From assembly GCF_015234355.1 (NCBI RefSeq), contig NZ_JADGMV010000004.1:186001-250000 (forward strand): a stretch of DNA of 64,000 nucleotides. Reading direction: 5' to 3'. This stretch comes from Psychrobacter sp. NG25 (GTDB lineage Bacteria > Pseudomonadota > Gammaproteobacteria > Pseudomonadales > Moraxellaceae). Below are positions 44,373 through 52,917 of the stretch, one piece after another. The notes under the pieces are model-generated. The model was not told the origin of the DNA. It saw only the letters and a program-made list of their open reading frames with translations, and did no database searches. The stretch's first letter is position 1; each line of letters starts with the position of its first letter. Made by a program: the position numbers and the translations under genes.

Positions 44373-45557
44373 ATGGCAACATCTACTAGCCCACGCTTTG
44401 ATTGGGAAGATCCTTTCTTATTACGTGACCAGCTCACTGAAGAAGAACGCATGGTCACAGACAGCGCGCGTCAATTTTTTCAAAAAGAGCTAATGCCTGG
44501 CATTATCGAGGCCAATCGCAATGAGAATTTCGATCGTAATATCATGCGTCAAATGGGTGAGATGGGTCTGCTTGGTGTCACGATTGAGGGCTATGGTTGT
44601 GCAGGTCTATCAAGTGTTGCCTATGGTCTGATTGCTAAGGAAGTGGAAGCTGTTGATTCGGGTTATCGTTCAGCGATGAGCGTACAGTCAAGCTTGGTTA
44701 TGCATCCTATTTGGGCGTATGGCACAGAAGAGCAAAGAGAAAAGTATTTGCCAAAGCTTGCCACAGGTGAGTATGTCGGCTGTTTCGGTCTGACTGAGCC
44801 AGACTCTGGGTCAGATCCTTCATCAATGTCTACTCGTGCGCGCGCTGTGGATGGCGGTTATGAGTTGACGGGCAATAAGATGTGGATCACCAATAGTCCT
44901 ATCGCTGACGTGTTTGTCGTGTGGGCCAAAGATGATGCTGGCGAGATTCGAGGTTTTGTTTTAGACAAAGGCATGAAAGGGTTATCAGCACCGAAAATCG
45001 AAGGCAAATTCTCACTACGTGCATCAGTCACAGGTGAGATTGTCATGGACAAAGTATTCGTCCCTGAAGCCAATGCTTTCCCAGATATCCGTGGTCTAAA
45101 AGGACCATTTGGCTGCTTGAACAAAGCCCGTTATGGTATCGCTTGGGGTTCGATGGGTGCGGCTGAATTCTGCTGGAAAGCCGCCCGTCAATACACGCTC
45201 GATCGTAAGCAGTTTGGTCGTCCGCTAGCGGCAACGCAGCTCGTGCAGTTGAAGCTTGCCAATATGCAGACTGAAATCACGTTAGGTCTACAAGCGGCGC
45301 TACGCGTGGGTCGTCTGATGGATGAAGACAACGCAGCGCCTGAGATGATTTCACTTATTAAACGTAATAACTGTGGCAAGGCACTGGATATCGCTCGTAT
45401 CGCTCGTGATATGCATGGCGGTAATGGTATCTCTGACGAATTCCATATCATCCGTCACGTGATGAACTTGGAAGCCGTCAACACTTACGAGGGTACACAT
45501 GATATTCATGCGCTTATCCTAGGACGTGCACAGACTGGCATTCAAGCATTCTTTTAA
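44373..45557 (+). CDS. gcdH: Glutaryl-CoA dehydrogenase
   Basis: The enzyme oxidises and decarboxylates glutaryl-CoA to crotonyl-CoA in lysine, tryptophan and cadaverine breakdown. The 394-residue protein has [18 protein letters not shown] at the start, [35 protein letters not shown] and the end motif [20 protein letters not shown] with the catalytic glutamate, which is the glutaryl-CoA type of acyl-CoA dehydrogenase. The ATG at 44373 follows AAGGAG; an upstream in-frame ATG at 44277 lacks a site. Confidence 0.93.
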   Translation: MATSTSPRFDWEDPFLLRDQLTEEERMVTDSARQFFQKELMPGIIEANRNENFDRNIMRQMGEMGLLGVTIEGYGCAGLSSVAYGLIAKEVEAVDSGYRSAMSVQSSLVMHPIWAYGTEEQREKYLPKLATGEYVGCFGLTEPDSGSDPSSMSTRARAVDGGYELTGNKMWITNSPIADVFVVWAKDDAGEIRGFVLDKGMKGLSAPKIEGKFSLRASVTGEIVMDKVFVPEANAFPDIRGLKGPFGCLNKARYGIAWGSMGAAEFCWKAARQYTLDRKQFGRPLAATQLVQLKLANMQTEITLGLQAALRVGRLMDEDNAAPEMISLIKRNNCGKALDIARIARDMHGGNGISDEFHIIRHVMNLEAVNTYEGTHDIHALILGRAQTGIQAFF

Positions 45558-45597
45558 ACTGATTTTAAGTTAAATATTCAGATTTGGAACATGCCCT

Positions 45598-45656
45598 AAC
45601 GTACGTTGCTGCTTAGCTTTTTGATAAAAAGAGCATTAACAGTAGCGTACGTTTTT
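45598..45656 (+). terminator. Hairpin after gcdH
   Basis: AACGTACGTTGCTG pairs with CAGTAGCGTACGTT with two mismatched positions, enclosing a second small stem (CTTTTT/AAAAAG), and is followed by five T. It should end or attenuate the gcdH transcript. Confidence 0.65.
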
Positions 45657-45659
45657 CAG

Positions 45660-45710
45660 TTGTTCTTCATGATTTAACGGTTAGATGGCTGCATGATGAA
45701 GAACAATTTT
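45660..45710 (+). terminator. Second hairpin between gcdH and the CoA-transferase gene
   Basis: TTGTTCTTCAT at 45660-45670 pairs with ATGAAGAACAA at 45696-45706, followed by TTTT. With the hairpin just before it, this suggests that the CoA-transferase gene has its own promoter. Confidence 0.5.
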
Positions 45711-45754
45711 ATGATTAAAAAATCAAAAAATACGCGACACAATAAGGGATTATT

Positions 45755-46963
45755 ATGATTGATATGGCTAATATGCCAAAGGGCGCATTGCATGGTATCA
45801 AGGTGCTCGATTTATCGAGAGTGCTGGCGGGTCCTTCTTGTACACAAGTACTTGCTGATCTTGGTGCCGAAGTCATCAAGGTTGAGCGTCCGCATATCGG
45901 TGATGAAACGCGTCATTGGGCACCGCCAACATTCAGCGATGACACCTCCGCTTATTACGCCACTATTAATCGCAATAAAAAGTCGCTCACAGTAGATATC
46001 ACTACGCCAGCAGGACAGACCATTATCAAGCAATTGATTGCTGAGAGTGATATCTTGGTCGAAAACTTTAAAGTCGGCGGTCTGAAAAAATACGGTTTAG
46101 ATTATGACAGTCTAAAACAAGACAATCCGCGGCTGATTTATGCATCATTGACAGGGTTTGGTCAGACTGGTCCCGATGCCGCGCGGCCTGGTTATGATTA
46201 TATTATTCAAGGGTTGTCAGGGCTGATGAGCATCACAGGGCCGAGTGATGGTGAACCGCATAAAGTTGGCGTCGCAGTGGTTGATTTGTTTGCAGGTTTG
46301 CATCTGACGATTGGTATTCAAGCGGCACTGGTGGCGCGTAATCGTACTGGACTTGGACAACACGTCGATGTGGCATTGCTCGATAGTGCACTGGCTATGC
46401 TCGCTAACGTCGGTATGAATCATTTAGCATCAGGTAAAGTGCCACCCAGATTAGGTAATCAGCATCCTAATATCGTGCCCTATCAAGTATTTTCTGGCGA
46501 GGGCGAGCAGCATTTTATCTTAGCGTGTGGTAATGACAGTCAGTTTGCCAAACTTTGCACCGTGCTCGCAGTCGATTGGCATATGGATGATCGTTTTACG
46601 ACCAATCCAGCACGTGTGACCAATCGTGTACTACTGTGTGATGAGCTGAGCAAGAAATTTTCTGAGCAACCACGCACCTACTGGCTAGAAGTGTTGGATC
46701 AAGCAGGTATTCCATGCGGTGCGATTCATAACGTGGCTGAAGCTTTGGCCATGCCGCAAGCGCAAGCAAGGAATATGATTGTTAATTTCACCGAGCAAGG
46801 GAGTCCAGTCAGAGCACTCGGCAATCCTATCAAATTGTCCGCATCACCAGTCACGTATCGTACGCCGCCACCGCAGTTAAGCGAACATACTGATAGCACA
46901 CTCGCTGATCTAGGCTATGACAGTGAGATGATTGCTAAGCTAAAAGCCGATGGGATTGTTTAG
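45755..46963 (+). CDS. CaiB/BaiF family CoA transferase, probable glutarate CoA-transferase
   Basis: A 402-residue class III CoA transferase with VLDLSRVLAGPSCTQVLADLGAEVIK-type start (about residues 16-42), ENFKVGGLKKYGLDY, and the catalytic aspartate region RPGYDYIIQGLSG. Next to glutaryl-CoA dehydrogenase the most likely reaction is activation of glutarate with succinyl-CoA as donor, as for SUGCT-type enzymes. This is inferred from position. Its ATG at 45755 follows AAGGG. Confidence 0.85.
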   Translation: MIDMANMPKGALHGIKVLDLSRVLAGPSCTQVLADLGAEVIKVERPHIGDETRHWAPPTFSDDTSAYYATINRNKKSLTVDITTPAGQTIIKQLIAESDILVENFKVGGLKKYGLDYDSLKQDNPRLIYASLTGFGQTGPDAARPGYDYIIQGLSGLMSITGPSDGEPHKVGVAVVDLFAGLHLTIGIQAALVARNRTGLGQHVDVALLDSALAMLANVGMNHLASGKVPPRLGNQHPNIVPYQVFSGEGEQHFILACGNDSQFAKLCTVLAVDWHMDDRFTTNPARVTNRVLLCDELSKKFSEQPRTYWLEVLDQAGIPCGAIHNVAEALAMPQAQARNMIVNFTEQGSPVRALGNPIKLSASPVTYRTPPPQLSEHTDSTLADLGYDSEMIAKLKADGIV

Positions 46964-47213
46964 TCATTCTAAGTGTCTATTTTTAACAATGAAATGGCAA
47001 AAAATAGTCCTGTCTCTGCGAGCTGATACTAAAACTATCTCATACTGTGCCTTAAACTTTGTTAAGGCATGCGCATTACCATTATTTCACGCCTTGTCTG
47101 GAACAGTTTTAGTCTTCAGCAGTGCCTATTTATGAATGTTCAACACGCCCTAGTACAAAAATATATTTCCTACACCTTAAAAACCATTGTAAGCATAATG
47201 CGAATAATTAAGA
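46964..47213. other. Intergenic region with a short inverted repeat
   Basis: The first half of the 544-base gap before the amidohydrolase gene holds a TGCCTTAA/TTAAGGCA inverted repeat at 47048-47069 without a T-run. Nothing else convincing is visible; the promoter proper begins at 47214. Confidence 0.4.
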
Positions 47214-47283
47214 GTTGCAAAGTGTCGCTTATCATTCCTATAATGAATTTTATATATAGAATTTTAATTCAGTATATTGAACA
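47214..47283 (+). promoter_or_regulatory. Promoter/operator A (shared 70-bp module)
   Basis: TTGCAA at 47215-47220 and a perfect TATAAT at 47239-47244, 18 bases apart, form a sigma-70 promoter. The -10 lies inside the inverted repeat TCATT, CCTAT, AATGA. The block continues with TATAGAATT and ends AGTATATTGAACA. Almost the same 70 bases occur at 49503-49573 before the DavD/GabD-like gene, so both promoters are probably bound by one regulator, most likely the IclR protein encoded between them. Confidence 0.7.
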
Positions 47284-47312
47284 GTTTTTTTTGGCTATAA
47301 ATGGTAAATGAA

Positions 47313-47343
47313 GAGTTGGCCATCGTTCGCTAATGCCCAACTC
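47313..47343 (+). other. Leader hairpin upstream of the amidohydrolase gene
   Basis: GAGTTGG and CAT pair with ATG and CCAACTC in the transcribed leader, about 165 bases before the start codon. No T-run follows, so simple termination is unlikely. Confidence 0.4.
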
Positions 47344-47507
47344 ATTGTAAATATGAATATGAGGTAATAGTTTTAAATTTTTTTTATCACCTATCTTTAT
47401 TACTCATATTTATTAATAACCTCTTTCAGTGCCACGGTTCAATGTTCAATGTTCAACAGACCTTAAAATTAAAGACAAAATTTATTGCAAACAATGGAGT
47501 GTTAAAT

Positions 47508-48569
47508 ATGAAAATATATAGTCATAAGAACCTAAGTCTGCACAGACCGCTGCCATATTTTTCTTACGGAAAGATGCATGAGCCGTTAGAGGTGCCAGAG
47601 CGTATGGTTGAGTTTTTGAAAGCACCAGCAGCGTTAGGTTTAAAAGTGACGGCAGCGACTGACATTGGCATCGGACCAGTACTAGCAGTTCACGATTTTG
47701 GTTATGTTGAGTTTCTCCAAAATGGCTATGATGACTGGATGGCAGTGGAGGAAGATCTGGGTGCGCAGGTGCAAACGGGAATTTTTGTGCCTTATGACAA
47801 TCCTGGTATTGGCATCATGGCCAAAGCGGCAAAGTATCAGGCAGATGATAGTGCGCCAATCAGTGAGCACTCTTGGACCTCTATTTATTGGTCTGCGCAA
47901 ACGGCACTCAACGCAGCTGAAGCCCTGTTAAATGATGAGGCATCAGACATCGAGCGTGCCGACAGTCATATACAGCTTTGCTTTTCACGGCCACCTGGAC
48001 ATCATGCACGTAAGAGTGCAGCTGGCGGGTTTTGTTATCTGAACAATGCTGCCATCATCGCTGAACATTTACGCCAGAAATACAAAAAAATCGCCATTAT
48101 CGACACTGATATGCATCATGGACAAGGTATTCAGGAAATATTCTACGATCGTAAAGATGTGCTTTATACTTCAGTACACGGCGATCCCGTTAACTTCTAT
48201 CCAGCAGTGACAGGGCACGCATTTGAGAAAGGTGTCGGCGAGGGTGAAGGCTATAATATCAACTTCCCAATGCCGCACGGCACCGATGAAACTGGATTTT
48301 TCGAATATATTGATAAGTCTATCGAGGCGATGACGCTATTTGACCCTGATGTTATCGTTCATGTATTGGGCTTTGATGTTTATGAAAATGACCCAGAAGC
48401 GAAATGTGCCGTGAGTACGGAAGGCTTTAAAATATTGGCGCAAAAGATGATTGCTTTAAACAAGCCATTGATTGTCTTGGTAGAGGGTGGCTACTATATT
48501 CAAAAGCTCAATGATAATCTGCAAGCATTTTTATCGGGGCTTGTTGCAGAAGATAGCAGTAATAGCTAG
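47508..48569 (+). CDS. Acetylpolyamine amidohydrolase-like, histone deacetylase family
   Basis: A 353-residue zinc deacetylase of the HDAC fold. Motifs are RPPGHHARKSAAGGFCYLNN with the active-site histidines, IIDTDMHHGQGIQEIF with the zinc ligands Asp and His, and VEGGYY with the late tyrosine. The early sequence FSYGKMHEPLEVPER is like acetylpolyamine amidohydrolases, which deacetylate N-acetylputrescine or N-acetylcadaverine, in keeping with the diamine genes around. The ATG at 47508 has TGGAG 9 bases upstream; a start at 47442 lacks one. Confidence 0.85.
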   Translation: MKIYSHKNLSLHRPLPYFSYGKMHEPLEVPERMVEFLKAPAALGLKVTAATDIGIGPVLAVHDFGYVEFLQNGYDDWMAVEEDLGAQVQTGIFVPYDNPGIGIMAKAAKYQADDSAPISEHSWTSIYWSAQTALNAAEALLNDEASDIERADSHIQLCFSRPPGHHARKSAAGGFCYLNNAAIIAEHLRQKYKKIAIIDTDMHHGQGIQEIFYDRKDVLYTSVHGDPVNFYPAVTGHAFEKGVGEGEGYNINFPMPHGTDETGFFEYIDKSIEAMTLFDPDVIVHVLGFDVYENDPEAKCAVSTEGFKILAQKMIALNKPLIVLVEGGYYIQKLNDNLQAFLSGLVAEDSSNS

Positions 48570-48661
48570 CTGACACAATCAATCCAACTGAAAGCTCAGT
48601 AGAGTTAAAATTAAAGTAAATCGATTGCAGGATTTGTCGTAACAGACCCTGCATTTATGCT

Positions 48662-49426
48662 CTATGAATTAGCAATAAACCCCAAACGCTGCTCAATTTG
48701 TTCAGCCAATTCAATCAATACCGCACTCACTTCCTCGCGTCTAATCTCATACTCTCCTTGCAAAAAACTTACCGCCATACCAGCAATCGCGATACCTGAT
48801 GCATTACGAATATAGGTGCCCAAGCAGTACATGCCGTCACGTAGTTGGCCGTCATCTAGTGAAATGCGACTTTCATGAATATCGTCAAGCTCATCAGCCA
48901 AATGCTCAAAGTTATCGACCCCATTTTGAGTGATTGGCGTAGGAAATACGCCTTCGTACAACGAATGAATACTGTCCGTCGTCAAGGTGGATAGCATGGC
49001 TTTGCCCGTGGCAGAAAACACGGCTGGCACGCGCACACCAGCACGAAAGGTGAAGCCGAGCGGGGCAGGTGATTCATGACAGGCCAAAAATACCACTTCG
49101 CCCAAGTCCAATTTTGACAAGGTAACTGTATGTTGGAGTAGCACAGGATATTGCACGATAAGGTCTTTGAATAACTGTATGACCCCTTGTTGCTGCTCGT
49201 ATTTGCCAGCCCAGTACATGAGATATGAGCCCAGATGAAAGCGGTTATCAACATCTTTATAAATGACATGTTTGGTCAGCAGACTTTGCAAAATATTGTG
49301 GGTAGAGCTGCGAGGCAGTTCAAGCTGCTTAGCAATATGAGCAGCAGTCAATGGTTGAGGGCTGTCAGTAATTAAATCTAAAATCTGAAACGTTTTGTCC
49401 AAGGCTGGAACGGCAGTTGTGCTCAT
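48662..49426 (-). CDS. IclR-family regulator of the diamine catabolic genes
   Basis: A 254-residue IclR protein from the ATG at 49426: winged helix (about residues 8-65; LTAAHIAKQLELPRSSTHNIL), then the effector domain with FRAGVRVPAVFSATGKAML and YCLGTYIRNASGIAIAGMAV. An upstream in-frame start at 49543 would encode an odd hydrophobic lead that overlaps the divergent promoter, so it is rejected. It lies between the two genes that share the 70-bp promoter module. Repressor or activator role and effector are unknown. Confidence 0.88.
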   Translation of the reverse strand: MSTTAVPALDKTFQILDLITDSPQPLTAAHIAKQLELPRSSTHNILQSLLTKHVIYKDVDNRFHLGSYLMYWAGKYEQQQGVIQLFKDLIVQYPVLLQHTVTLSKLDLGEVVFLACHESPAPLGFTFRAGVRVPAVFSATGKAMLSTLTTDSIHSLYEGVFPTPITQNGVDNFEHLADELDDIHESRISLDDGQLRDGMYCLGTYIRNASGIAIAGMAVSFLQGEYEIRREEVSAVLIELAEQIEQRLGFIANS

Positions 49427-49502
49427 AAAGTGACCAAAAAAGTAAAGTAAGGGAGACGTAATTAGGATAATAGCAAAAATTTCAATTAAAAAAGGAATAA
49501 GG

Positions 49503-49573
49503 GTTGCAAAGTGTCTCGTATCATTCCTATAATGATGTCTCACATATGGAATTGTTGTACAGTATATTGAACA
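49503..49573 (+). promoter_or_regulatory. Promoter/operator B (shared 70-bp module)
   Basis: TTGCAA at 49504-49509 and TATAAT at 49528-49533 are 18 bases apart, with the -10 inside the perfect inverted repeat ATCATT, CCTAT, AATGAT. The block ends AGTATATTGAACA, as in module A at 47214-47283. It lies in the gap between the divergent IclR gene and the DavD/GabD-like gene and is oriented towards the latter. Confidence 0.7.
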
Positions 49574-49671
49574 ATAGATAGTTTATCAATAACTGTTTTA
49601 CTCCTCTATCAAGTGGTCATCTTATTAAAAGTTATAAATTGGCAATGAGCTTGCCGACAAGGAGCATTACT

Positions 49672-51144
49672 ATGACAAAGCCCACAGCAAATATAAAATT
49701 ATCCAATCCAGATCTACTCAAACAACAGTGCTTGGTTAAAGATGGGTGGCATGGTGCTAGTGATCAAGAAACCCTCGATGTGAATAATCCATTTAATGGT
49801 GACCTCATTGGCACAGTGCCAAGCCTTACCACCGAAGATGTTAATGGCGCTGTTGCTTATTCTCATGAAGCGCAAATTGCGTGGGCAGCCAAGACTGCAA
49901 AAGAGCGTTCAGAGCTTTTGCAAAAATGGGCAGACCTCATCGATGCCCATAAAGAAGATCTCGCTATCATTATGACGGCTGAGCAAGGTAAGCCTTTGAC
50001 TGAATCACGCGGCGAAATTGGCTATGCTAATAGCTTCATTCGCTGGTTTGCAGAAGAAGGTAAGCGTGTCTATGGCGACGTAATTCCTGCCAATAGCACA
50101 CAGTTACGCCATGTCGTGCTCAAACAGCCAGTCGGTGTTTGCGCCGCTATTACGCCTTGGAACTTTCCAGCAGCGATGATCACCCGTAAAGCAGCCCCTG
50201 CATTGGCAGCTGGCTGTACGATTATTATCAAACCTGCGACTGAAACGCCATTCTCTGCCTTGGCACTGGGTGCATTAGCAGAAGAAGCGGGTATTCCAGC
50301 AGGGGTTATACAGGTAGTGACTGGCAAATCTTCGGTGATTGGTGAAATCCTAACGGGTGATGCACGTATTCATAAGCTGTCGTTTACAGGTTCTACAGAA
50401 GTAGGTCGTACGTTGATGGCTCAGTGTGCACCAACCATCAAAAAACTGTCGTTAGAGCTGGGTGGTAATGCGCCGTTTATCGTCTTTGATGATGCGGATC
50501 TTGAAAAAGCAGCAACAGGTCTTATTGCGTCTAAATATCGCAATGCTGGTCAGACTTGTGTTTGTGCCAACCGTGTCTATGTCCAAGACAGTATCAAAGA
50601 TGAGTTTTTAGACATCTTTGTCAAAAAAGTCGCCGCGCTAAACGTCGGTAACGGCATGGATGAAGGCGTCGATATTGGACCTCTCATCAATAAAAAAGCC
50701 CTAGATAAAGTACAAGCGCTACTTAAAGATGCATTAGATAAAGGTGCAAATCTCATCACTGGCGGTAGCACTAACAGTGCCTCAGAGCTGGCATATAATC
50801 CGACCGTTATCACGGATATCAGTAGTGATATGGATATCGCTTCTGAGGAAATTTTTGGCCCTATCGCTACCATCTTTACGTTTAAAGACGAAGCAGAAGT
50901 TATTCGTGCTGCTAATGACACTATCTATGGCTTAGCGGCTTATTTCTACAGTAGTGATTATGCTCGTTCATGGCGTGTGACGGAAGGCCTAGAGTACGGC
51001 ATTATCGGTCATAACACTGGTCTGATCTCTACCGAAGTGGCTCCATTTGGTGGTGTGAAGCAATCAGGCTTTGGTCGCGAAGGCTCAAAATACGGCATAG
51101 AAGATTACGTAGTAACCAAGTACTGGTGTTCTGACGTTAGCTAA
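49672..51144 (+). CDS. Glutarate/succinate semialdehyde dehydrogenase (DavD/GabD type)
   Basis: A 490-residue NAD(P)-dependent aldehyde dehydrogenase. Motifs are TPWNFPAAMITRK, the nucleotide motif FTGSTEVG, the catalytic glutamate in LELGGNAPFIVFDDAD and the catalytic cysteine in NAGQTCVCANR, as in GabD/DavD. With glutaryl-CoA dehydrogenase nearby, glutarate semialdehyde (5-aminovalerate route) is as likely a substrate as succinate semialdehyde. The ATG at 49672 follows AAGGAG; a start at 49639 has no site. Confidence 0.9.
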   Translation: MTKPTANIKLSNPDLLKQQCLVKDGWHGASDQETLDVNNPFNGDLIGTVPSLTTEDVNGAVAYSHEAQIAWAAKTAKERSELLQKWADLIDAHKEDLAIIMTAEQGKPLTESRGEIGYANSFIRWFAEEGKRVYGDVIPANSTQLRHVVLKQPVGVCAAITPWNFPAAMITRKAAPALAAGCTIIIKPATETPFSALALGALAEEAGIPAGVIQVVTGKSSVIGEILTGDARIHKLSFTGSTEVGRTLMAQCAPTIKKLSLELGGNAPFIVFDDADLEKAATGLIASKYRNAGQTCVCANRVYVQDSIKDEFLDIFVKKVAALNVGNGMDEGVDIGPLINKKALDKVQALLKDALDKGANLITGGSTNSASELAYNPTVITDISSDMDIASEEIFGPIATIFTFKDEAEVIRAANDTIYGLAAYFYSSDYARSWRVTEGLEYGIIGHNTGLISTEVAPFGGVKQSGFGREGSKYGIEDYVVTKYWCSDVS

Positions 51145-51302
51145 TATAGTCATTCCACTAAATTGAATCGACTATATAACGATCGCTAAAATGTAATACC
51201 CATTTTAATGGTAGCCATTGTGATGGTACTAGTACCAATCACAATGATATCGACAGTAATGAATTTAATACAACCAACACCACATGAAAAAAGGACATTC
51301 TG

Positions 51303-52577
51303 ATGACCACGAACACCCAAACCACTAACGAAGCATTACTTGCCCGCCGTAAAGCTGTTTTACCTACCGGCCTTGGTATCGCGTTTCCTATCTTTGCCGA
51401 AAGAGCAAAAAACTCAGAGATTTGGGACGTTGAAGGCAATCGTTATATTGATTTTATTGGTGGTATCTCGGTATTAAATACTGGTCATAGTCATCCAAAG
51501 ATTACCCAACGTGTGCATGAGCAAGTCGACAAATTCACGCACACTGCTGCACAAATTGTTAGCTATGAAAGCTACGTCGATCTTGCAGAAAAACTGTGTG
51601 AAAAAGCACCTATCAGCGGTCCGACCAAAGCATTGTTTTTGACCACTGGTGCTGAAGCTGTCGAAAACTGCATTAAGATCGCTCGTGCGAAAACCCGTCG
51701 CCCAGGCATCATCTCTTTCGTTGGTGGCTGGCATGGTCGCACCATGATGTGCATGAGCTTAACTGGTAAAGTATTGCCATACAAAAAGAACTTTGGCCCA
51801 ATGCCTGGTCCTGTCTTCCATGCATTGTTCCCTGCTGAAGAGTTAAACATCACAGAAGCACAAGCACTGCATAGCCTTGATATGATTTTCCAAGCCGACA
51901 TCGATCCAAGCGAAGTAGCGGCAATGATTATTGAGCCTATTCAAGGCGAGGGTGGTTTCCATCAAGTAACCCCATCATTTGCCAAAGCGTTACGTGAGAT
52001 TTGTGATGAGCATGGCATTGTCTTGATTTTTGATGAAGTACAGTGCGGATTCGCCAGAACAGGTACTTTGTTTGCAGGCGAGCAGTTAGGTGTTGAACCA
52101 GACTTGATGACCACGGCCAAGAGTTTGGCTGGTGGCTATCCTGTATCAGCAGTTATTGGTCGTGCCGATATTATGGATGCACCGCAAGTAGGTGGTTTGG
52201 GTGGTACGTATTCTGGTAGCCCGATTGCATTGGCGGCAGCATTGGCTGTCATAGAAGTGATTGAAGAAGAAAACTTGCTTGAGCGTAGTGTCGTGATTGG
52301 CGATACCATTGCTGCATTCTTGAAAGGCTTGAATCTAAGCAGCATTGGCAACATTCGTTATAAAGGTGCCATGCTAGCATTTGATTTGGTTGATAGCGAA
52401 GGCAAGCCAGATGCTGCTGCCACTGCCAACCTTAAACAGAAATCTTTTGAGCAAGGCCTGTTACTAGCGTCTTGTGGTATGTATGGCAATGCGATCCGCG
52501 TAATGGTGCCATTGACGGTTGAAGATGAAATCTTACAAGAAGGCCTTGATATCATTGGCAGCATATTAACTGCTTAA
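51303..52577 (+). CDS. 4-aminobutyrate / 5-aminovalerate aminotransferase (GabT/DavT type)
   Basis: A 424-residue class III PLP aminotransferase. It has GGISVLNTGHSHPKI, FLTTGAEAVENCIKIAR, WHGRTMMCMSLTGK, EPIQGEGGFH, FDEVQCGFARTGT and the PLP lysine in TTAKSLAGGYPVSAV. It uses 2-oxoglutarate as amino acceptor. It lies 158 bases after the semialdehyde dehydrogenase, its usual partner. GABA and 5-aminovalerate are both plausible substrates. Confidence 0.92.
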   Translation: MTTNTQTTNEALLARRKAVLPTGLGIAFPIFAERAKNSEIWDVEGNRYIDFIGGISVLNTGHSHPKITQRVHEQVDKFTHTAAQIVSYESYVDLAEKLCEKAPISGPTKALFLTTGAEAVENCIKIARAKTRRPGIISFVGGWHGRTMMCMSLTGKVLPYKKNFGPMPGPVFHALFPAEELNITEAQALHSLDMIFQADIDPSEVAAMIIEPIQGEGGFHQVTPSFAKALREICDEHGIVLIFDEVQCGFARTGTLFAGEQLGVEPDLMTTAKSLAGGYPVSAVIGRADIMDAPQVGGLGGTYSGSPIALAAALAVIEVIEEENLLERSVVIGDTIAAFLKGLNLSSIGNIRYKGAMLAFDLVDSEGKPDAAATANLKQKSFEQGLLLASCGMYGNAIRVMVPLTVEDEILQEGLDIIGSILTA

Positions 52578-52630
52578 TTTGAACAGCAATGTTTTAAAGG
52601 CAGTGATTTAAAAGCAATGGCAAGGCTGCC

Positions 52631-52655
52631 CTTAGAGTGTCCACTCTGAGTTTTT
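52631..52655 (+). terminator. First terminator after the aminotransferase
   Basis: CTTAGAGTG pairs with CACTCTGAG (one G-T pair) over a short loop and is followed by five T. Confidence 0.65.
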
Positions 52656-52662
52656 AATAAGT

Positions 52663-52699
52663 AACAGCGCCTTGCACGACAAGACGCTGTTATTTTTTT
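52663..52699 (+). terminator. Second terminator after the aminotransferase
   Basis: AACAGCG and CTTG pair with CAAG and CGCTGTT, interrupted by one mismatch, and are followed by seven T. With the hairpin just upstream it forms a strong double stop that separates the permease gene from the dehydrogenase-aminotransferase pair. Confidence 0.8.
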
Positions 52700-52782
52700 G
52701 CCTACTGTTTTTTATCTTCTATTTTACGGTTATTTATATCCTTATTAAGGAGTGGTGCTAACACAGTAATTCAATAAAGCGA

Positions 52783-52816
52783 TTGAAATCAATTTATAGG
52801 TTCGTCCTATAAATTG
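52783..52816 (+). promoter_or_regulatory. Perfect 11-bp inverted repeat, probable permease operator
   Basis: CAATTTATAGG at 52790-52800 and CCTATAAATTG at 52806-52816 are perfect inverted repeats with a 5-base centre. TTGAAA (52783-52788) and TATAAA (52808-52813) could form a promoter with a 19-base spacer, so the repeat would cover the -10. It shares TCCTATAA with the promoter modules A and B. Confidence 0.5.
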
Positions 52817-52917
52817 GTAAGTACGGAAAATAACGATAATGGGCTATGCCCGAATACACTAAAGCCAGATTAACTTTGACGATTTAATCTGGGTGACACA
52901 TAGACAAGGAGTAAGTT

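Noticed and set aside
47069..47311. Plus-strand open frame of 80 codons upstream of the amidohydrolase gene
   Set aside because: It runs through promoter module A, whose -35, -10 and conserved block explain the sequence; composition is not protein-like.
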